NCBI GenBank assembly: GCA_947585065.1
Contig: CANPWX010000061.1
Coordinates: forward strand, 1 to 6,806
DNA: 6,806 nucleotides
Source of the DNA: an uncultured Bacilli bacterium
Lineage (GTDB): Bacteria; Bacillota_I; Bacilli_A; RF39; UBA660
Direction: 5' to 3'
The position numbers and the translations under genes are program-made. Numbering within the stretch: position 1 is the first letter of the stretch; each line of letters starts with the position of its first letter. Shown one piece after another: positions 4,559-6,806 of this stretch. The notes under the pieces are model-generated. The model had not been told where the DNA came from and searched no databases. It was given only the letters and a program-made list of their open reading frames with translations.

Positions 4559-4592
4559 AAAAACGGAAGTATAGTAACAACTTCCGTTTTTT
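4559..4592. terminator. Bidirectional terminator between rep region and the minus-strand regulator
   Basis: AAACGGAAGT (4561-4570) pairs with ACTTCCGTTT (4580-4589); A run before, T run after. It ends the minus-strand regulator gene, whose stop codon is 4 nt away, and any rightward transcript from the origin region. Confidence 0.85.
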
Positions 4593-4595
4593 CTG

Positions 4596-4802
4596 TTATT
4601 TATCGCTTTTAAATTCAACAATATCTTGAACATTACACTTAAAAATTTTACATAGTAGATTTAATTCTTCTATTTTTATAGACTTTACTCGACCGAAATA
4701 GTAGTCGTTGACTCTTGTATAAGTGAAGTCAGTATATTTTTGAAGTTTGTATCTCGACATATTATTCTTTTGTAGCAATTCTTTAATCTTAAACTTTATC
4801 AT
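4596..4802 (-). CDS. Cro/XRE-type helix-turn-helix regulator
   Basis: This 68-aa protein is almost entirely one DNA-binding domain: IKELLQKNNMSRYKLQKYT (helices 1-2), then FTYTRVNDYYFGRVKSIK (recognition helix and turn), then IEELNLLCKIFKCNVQDIVEF. The pattern is that of compact Cro-like regulators (HTH_26/YozG type). On its own strand the ATG is preceded by AAGGAG about 11 nt upstream, a slightly long spacing. It is divergent from an AbrB-like gene, and the intergenic region holds four TTACAAG-type boxes. It probably represses itself and its neighbour. Confidence 0.85.
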   Translation of the reverse strand: MIKFKIKELLQKNNMSRYKLQKYTDFTYTRVNDYYFGRVKSIKIEELNLLCKIFKCNVQDIVEFKSDK

Positions 4803-4830
4803 AACTTTTAAATCTCCTTAGTTTATGAAT

Positions 4831-4869
4831 ATTATAAGGAAGTTTACAAGAAATTATTAGTTACAAGAA
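4831..4869 (-). promoter_or_regulatory. Promoter region and direct-repeat operator of the Cro-like gene
   Basis: A consensus -10 TATAAT lies at 4836-4831 on the minus strand with no good -35. TTACAAGAA is repeated exactly at 4844-4852 and 4861-4869, 17 bp apart, flanking the -35 position, which is suitable for binding of a dimer and repression. Confidence 0.55.
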
Positions 4870-4911
4870 TTATGTAGCTATAAAAAAGTAATAGTATTAT
4901 TTGTTGATATA

Positions 4912-4940
4912 TTGCTAATTACAATAACTTGTAGTATAAT
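4912..4940 (+). promoter_or_regulatory. AbrB-like gene promoter with operator in the spacer
   Basis: TTGCTA (4912-4917), 17 bp, TATAAT (4935-4940). The spacer holds the inverted repeat TACAA-4-TTGTA (4920-4924, 4929-4933), built from the same TTACAAG half-site found upstream of the divergent regulator. Confidence 0.65.
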
Positions 4941-4973
4941 AATAAAAATTTTAGAAAGGAGATTTTATAAAAA

Positions 4974-5150
4974 ATGATAGAAGATACAGAAATAATCAGG
5001 AGAATTGATTTACTAGGAAGAATTGTTATTCCTATCAACATAAGAGAAGAACTAGAAATAAAAGAAAACACACCAATGAAATTATTGATAGACAGAGAGA
5101 ACAAAAGAATAATATTAGAAGAATATAAAATTACAAAAGACGAACAATAA
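4974..5150 (+). CDS. AbrB/SpoVT/MazE-type small transcription regulator
   Basis: This 58-aa protein has ribosome binding site AAAGGAG (4956-4962). Residues 5-25 (TEIIRRIDLLGRIVIPINIRE) carry the swapped-hairpin signature: RRID-LGRIVIP-IRE, followed by ELEIKENTPMKLLID and ILEEYK. This closely matches the N-terminal DNA-binding domain of AbrB and SpoVT of Bacillus and Clostridium. The protein is little more than that domain, which dimerises to bind AT-rich DNA. The gene is too short to be in longer-ORF lists but is clear. The next gene has its own promoter 4 nt after the stop, so the two may also be co-transcribed. Targets are unknown; its own promoter or the surface-protein promoter are candidates. 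An antitoxin role (MazE type) is less likely, since no toxin frame follows. Confidence 0.92.
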   Translation: MIEDTEIIRRIDLLGRIVIPINIREELEIKENTPMKLLIDRENKRIILEEYKITKDEQ

Positions 5151-5153
5151 TCG

Positions 5154-5182
5154 TTGTCGAATTCTGTCGAAAGTGATATAAT
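5154..5182 (+). promoter_or_regulatory. Extended -10 promoter of the surface-protein gene
   Basis: TTGTCG (5154-5159), 17 bp, TATAAT (5177-5182), with TG at 5174-5175. The TTG at 5154 that could be read as a start codon is the -35 element, so the gene begins downstream at 5211. Confidence 0.72.
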
Positions 5183-5210
5183 AAAGAAAAAAGAAAGGGG
5201 AATTTTAAAA

Positions 5211-6122
5211 ATGGAGAAACAAGAAAAAAAGAAATCGAAATTAAAAACAATTATACCAATAGCAATTGCTATTGTAGTTATAGCAATAGTAGGAGTTGTT
5301 TTTTTAACAAAAGATAAAAAGAATATAGCAGAAAACAAAGTTACAGAAACCGCAGAAAGTAAATATATTCAAATAGATAATATCTATATTGATAATTCTC
5401 ATACAGACGAACAATTAAATTTAGTATATTTATTTTATACTGTAAAAGCTAATGAGGGGAATTTAAAGGTTTGTTCAAAAGATATAGAGTTAACAATAAA
5501 TGACACTAATAAATATAGTTGTACAATGAAAATGGAATATAACCCAAGTTATACAGATTATTGTTATAGTGAAATGTTGAAAGATGTTTATGTTGGTTCT
5601 ACTTTAAAAGTTTGTGCGACATATCAAATACCAAAGGGAGATTTAGCACCAGATAGAACAATAACATTATCTAGTAGTAAATTTAGTGATATAAGTAACC
5701 TAAAAATGAACACTAATGATATAAAAACTTTAGAAAATACACAAGAAATTGCTAAGGACTTAGATATAAATATATATAATGCTAATTATGAGGCAAGACA
5801 AGATGCAGATGCAGGAACAGTAAATAAAGTAAAAAATTTAATAAATGGATATGAATTCAGTTTTTATCCAACAATAGGCACAAAAATTCTTTCAGGTAAA
5901 ATTGAGTTTTCTAGTCCTGATCAATTTACAGTAAACAATGGAATTTTAACAAATAGTGGTACTTATTCTATAAAGAATAAATATATTGTATTAACTTATT
6001 CAAATACAGGAATGACTAATGAATTAGAATATACTTTTGATGAAAGTGGGGAAATTAAATTTCCTACATTAGGCGGAACTAATACTTTTAGTAGCTATGT
6101 TAATTATGAAAACCACCAATAA
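5211..6122 (+). CDS. Membrane-anchored extracytoplasmic protein, unknown function
   Basis: The start is ATG at 5211, preceded by AAAGGGG (5194-5200). An upstream TTG at 5154 would add 19 residues but belongs to the promoter. The 303-aa product has a basic N-terminus (1-12), one hydrophobic segment at about 13-32 (IIPIAIAIVVIAIVGVVFL) and no lipobox, so it should be anchored with the C-terminus outside. Residues 52-165 are beta-rich with four cysteines (88, 104, 118, 135) that could form disulphides. A linker at about 165-210 leads to a second beta-rich unit (213-300) with strand-turn repeats such as SGKIEF and GTYSIKNKYIVLTY, reminiscent of the small lipocalin-like domains of Gram-positive lipoproteins. 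I cannot name a family. Roles in immunity, exclusion or surface binding are open. It is the only non-maintenance gene of size. Confidence 0.85.
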   Translation: MEKQEKKKSKLKTIIPIAIAIVVIAIVGVVFLTKDKKNIAENKVTETAESKYIQIDNIYIDNSHTDEQLNLVYLFYTVKANEGNLKVCSKDIELTINDTNKYSCTMKMEYNPSYTDYCYSEMLKDVYVGSTLKVCATYQIPKGDLAPDRTITLSSSKFSDISNLKMNTNDIKTLENTQEIAKDLDINIYNANYEARQDADAGTVNKVKNLINGYEFSFYPTIGTKILSGKIEFSSPDQFTVNNGILTNSGTYSIKNKYIVLTYSNTGMTNELEYTFDESGEIKFPTLGGTNTFSSYVNYENHQ

Positions 6123-6126
6123 TGCA

Positions 6127-6198
6127 GGGCTAGCCCATAAGCAGTATGAAACAAGACCGTTAGCGTGTATGACCTAGGTCAAATCCGCTTCGACCTAG
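6127..6198. repeat. Palindromes after the surface-protein gene
   Basis: GGGCTAGCCC (6127-6136) is a perfect palindrome. CTAGGTC (6174-6180) pairs with GACCTAG (6192-6198) around 11 nt, and GACCTAGGTC (6171-6180) is itself palindromic. There is no T run. The gene-free stretch 6123-6455 otherwise shows only the nested repeat at 6271-6359. A role in replication, recombination or transfer is possible but not shown. Confidence 0.55.
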
Positions 6199-6270
6199 AC
6201 CTTTACAGATATACATCAAAGATAATGAGAAACATTGACCGCCGTCCGCATTTTCTATTTTTAAATTTAT

Positions 6271-6359
6271 AAATATGGACGAATTAAACACAAACAAAAG
6301 CCTCTTCTTAAAAAATAATAGAAGTAGGCTTTTTATTTATGCTTAATTTGTCCATATTT
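6271..6359. repeat. 17-bp inverted repeat enclosing a terminator
   Basis: Arms 6271-6287 and 6343-6359 match at 16 of 17 positions, and the exception would be a G-U pair. The interior holds the terminator at 6297-6334. It has the same architecture as 268-363 but unrelated sequence. A small insertion sequence derivative is conceivable, but no target duplication is seen. Confidence 0.65.
6297..6334. terminator. Bidirectional terminator
   Basis: AAAAGCCT (6297-6304) pairs with AGGCTTTT (6326-6333), with additional pairing of TTCT and AGAA inside the loop. A and T runs on the two sides allow use in both directions. It ends the surface-protein transcript and insulates the toxin locus. Confidence 0.8.
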
Positions 6360-6455
6360 CAATTTACAGGCGTTTTTATATTCAAGTGAAGTAATTTGTT
6401 GTTTATGAATTTTTAAACGAAATATGACAATTCTAGAGCTAATAAAACAATGTTA

Positions 6456-6484
6456 TTTACAAAACAAGATAAGTACGGTATAAT
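6456..6484 (+). promoter_or_regulatory. Toxin mRNA promoter
   Basis: TTTACA (6456-6461), 17 bp, TATAAT (6479-6484). The start would be near 6491, giving a leader of about 43 nt. Confidence 0.75.
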
Positions 6485-6522
6485 ACAAGAGCCTGAGTAA
6501 TTAGGTAATCTAACGAAAGGGG

Positions 6523-6543
6523 GTGTAAGCGAGATGACCTCGT
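6523..6543 (+). repeat. Toxin translation-start repeat (target site)
   Basis: GTGTAAG (6523-6529), 4 nt, ATGACCTCGT (6534-6543). The same two blocks at the same spacing occur at 6696-6716 inside the antitoxin RNA gene; 17 of 21 bases match. The start codon is inside the second block. Confidence 0.85.
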
Positions 6544-6620
6544 ATGATTTAATCTGGCGATTAATCATTTTGTTGTTGCTAAGCAATAATAATGATGAAA
6601 ACCAAGAAATCAAAGAATAA
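6534..6620 (+). CDS. Putative type I toxin, 28-aa membrane peptide
   Basis: The sequence begins MTSYDLIWRLIILLLLSNNN and has a polar acidic tail ending EIKE. One hydrophobic helix (about residues 6-16) is flanked by a tryptophan/arginine pair and a polar tail, the usual build of type I toxins that damage the membrane. The ribosome binding site AAAGGGGG (6516-6523) is strong. The gene has its own promoter and a terminator 8 nt after the stop. A convergent antisense RNA gene carries a displaced copy of its start region. The arrangement is that of Fst of plasmid pAD1 par and relatives, but the conserved Fst features (P-x-x-x-G and the C-terminal charged motif) are absent, so homology to Fst is not claimed. 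Expected role: plasmid addiction. Toxicity is inferred. Confidence 0.7.
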   Translation: MTSYDLIWRLIILLLLSNNNDENQEIKE

Positions 6621-6627
6621 TCTTTGT

Positions 6628-6658
6628 GGTAGGGGCGGACAACCCTACCTTTTCTTTT
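6628..6658 (+). terminator. Toxin mRNA terminator
   Basis: GGTAGGG (6628-6634) pairs with CCCTACC (6643-6649) around an 8-nt loop, followed by TTTTCTTTT (6650-6658). There is no good T run on the other strand, so it is one-directional, unlike the shared terminator of par. Confidence 0.85.
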
Positions 6659-6663
6659 AAGTC

Positions 6664-6693
6664 AAAAAAAAGAGATTATGCGGACACATAACC
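6664..6693 (-). terminator. Antitoxin RNA terminator
   Basis: On the minus strand GGTTATG (6693-6687) pairs with CATAATC (6680-6674), one G-U, loop TGTCCG, then TC and eight T (6671-6664). Confidence 0.78.
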
Positions 6694-6695
6694 TC

Positions 6696-6716
6696 GTGTA
6701 AGTTCAATGACCTCGT
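6696..6716 (+). repeat. Antitoxin recognition repeat
   Basis: GTGTAAG (6696-6702), 4 nt, ATGACCTCGT (6707-6716), matching the toxin start region 6523-6543. ACCTCGT also occurs a third time at 6691-6697, overlapping the left block. Confidence 0.85.
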
Positions 6717-6772
6717 TGAACTTATAAGTTACTTGTATTATAATACATTTTTTATTATATGTCAAATTTTTT
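6703..6772. repeat. 70-bp direct repeat, right copy
   Basis: Identical to 1-70. It includes most of the antitoxin recognition hairpin and the whole antitoxin promoter. Beyond it the sequence is AT-rich and runs to the window end without a gene. Confidence 0.97.
6737..6765 (-). promoter_or_regulatory. Antitoxin RNA promoter
   Basis: On the minus strand, -35 TTGACA (6765-6760), 17 bp, -10 TATAAT (6742-6737): perfect consensus, stronger than the toxin promoter, as expected for an unstable antitoxin RNA. A rightward TTGAAC-17-TATAAT (6716-6744) overlaps it. Confidence 0.8.
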
Positions 6773-6806
6773 TTAATATTCATAAATTTATATAATTATA
6801 CGGTTA

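Larger units (their letters stand above)
6664..6730 (-). ncRNA. Putative antitoxin RNA, ~67 nt
   Basis: The predicted transcript runs from near 6730 leftward to the terminator at 6664. Its first hairpin pairs GTTCAA with TTGAAC (6721-6716 with 6707-6702) and exposes the 8-nt loop CGAGGTCA, complementary to the toxin start-codon region. The following single-stranded linker CTTACAC (6702-6696) is complementary to the bases just before the toxin start. So two seeds, spaced as in the target, would block ribosome access. Size and convergent layout match RNAII of pAD1 par. The RNA ends before the toxin terminator, so pairing depends on the repeat, not on overlap. Confidence 0.68.

Noticed and set aside
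5154..5210. TTG start adding 19 residues to the surface protein
   Set aside because: The TTG is the -35 element of a clear extended -10 promoter, and the ATG at 5211 has its own ribosome binding site.
4919..5338. 139-aa hydrophobic frame on the minus strand
   Set aside because: It is a mirror of the AbrB-like gene and the start of the surface-protein gene; the hydrophobicity comes from reading lysine-rich codons backwards.
6413..6613. 66-aa frame on the minus strand across the toxin gene
   Set aside because: It lacks a ribosome binding site and promoter, and covers the toxin promoter and coding region on the opposite strand.

Overview
The window is strongly AT-rich, its genes start at AAGGAG-type ribosome binding sites, and its promoters are sigma-70/sigma-A-like (TTGACA-17-TATAAT). 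The standard genetic code fits every gene. Together these suggest a low-GC Gram-positive (Firmicutes, Clostridia-like) host. The gene content is that of a small cryptic plasmid or plasmid-derived element: a probable replication initiator, a serine resolvase, a DUF536/KfrA-like coiled-coil protein, small regulators, one membrane-anchored surface protein and a probable type I toxin-antitoxin locus. There is no relaxase, transposase, resistance gene, CRISPR array, tRNA or rRNA. A 70-bp direct repeat lies at both ends (1-70 and 6703-6772), so the piece may be a contig broken at a repeat, a circular replicon, or part of a larger plasmid.

Layout. 1-883: non-coding and RNA-rich. It holds the left repeat with an outward (leftward) antisense promoter, a leftward ~80-nt structured small RNA (about 218 to 140), a possible rightward transcript overlapping it, a 21-bp inverted repeat around a terminator-like hairpin (268-363), a GC-richer structured stretch (364-679), a strong terminator (680-724), and a four-box operator over the promoter of the next operon (779-841). 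884-2154: DUF536-like protein, a coupled 54-aa protein and a lysine-rich 136-aa protein. 2304-3147: serine resolvase behind a promoter packed with AGTAGTA repeats and a perfect 17-bp inverted repeat. 3148-3406: GC-rich hairpins, possibly an origin of transfer, and a 33-aa acidic/basic peptide gene. 3408-4294: probable rep gene with a ~237-nt leader that looks like an RNA switch. 4295-4595: no gene; large hairpins that may be the replication origin. 4596-5150: divergent Cro-like and AbrB-like regulators sharing TTACAAG operator boxes. 5154-6122: membrane-anchored extracytoplasmic protein. 6123-6455: no gene; palindromes and a terminator nested in an inverted repeat. 6456-6772: toxin-antitoxin locus.

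The most interesting system is at the right end. A 28-aa single-helix hydrophobic peptide (6534-6620) faces a ~67-nt minus-strand RNA (about 6730 to 6664). The two transcripts appear to end at separate terminators a few bases apart, so they need not overlap. The small RNA instead carries a displaced copy of the toxin translation start (GTGTAAG-4-ATGACCTCGT), placed partly in a hairpin loop, so it should pair in trans with the toxin start codon. This resembles the Fst/par arrangement of Enterococcus pAD1, but with a different peptide and unshared terminators. The left-end repeat carries a second, identical promoter and recognition loop.

How the parts would work together (inference): Rep, with its regulated leader, and the hairpin region drive replication. 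The resolvase would resolve multimers at its own upstream repeats. The DUF536 operon would help replication or partition under autoregulation. The toxin-antitoxin pair would kill plasmid-free cells.
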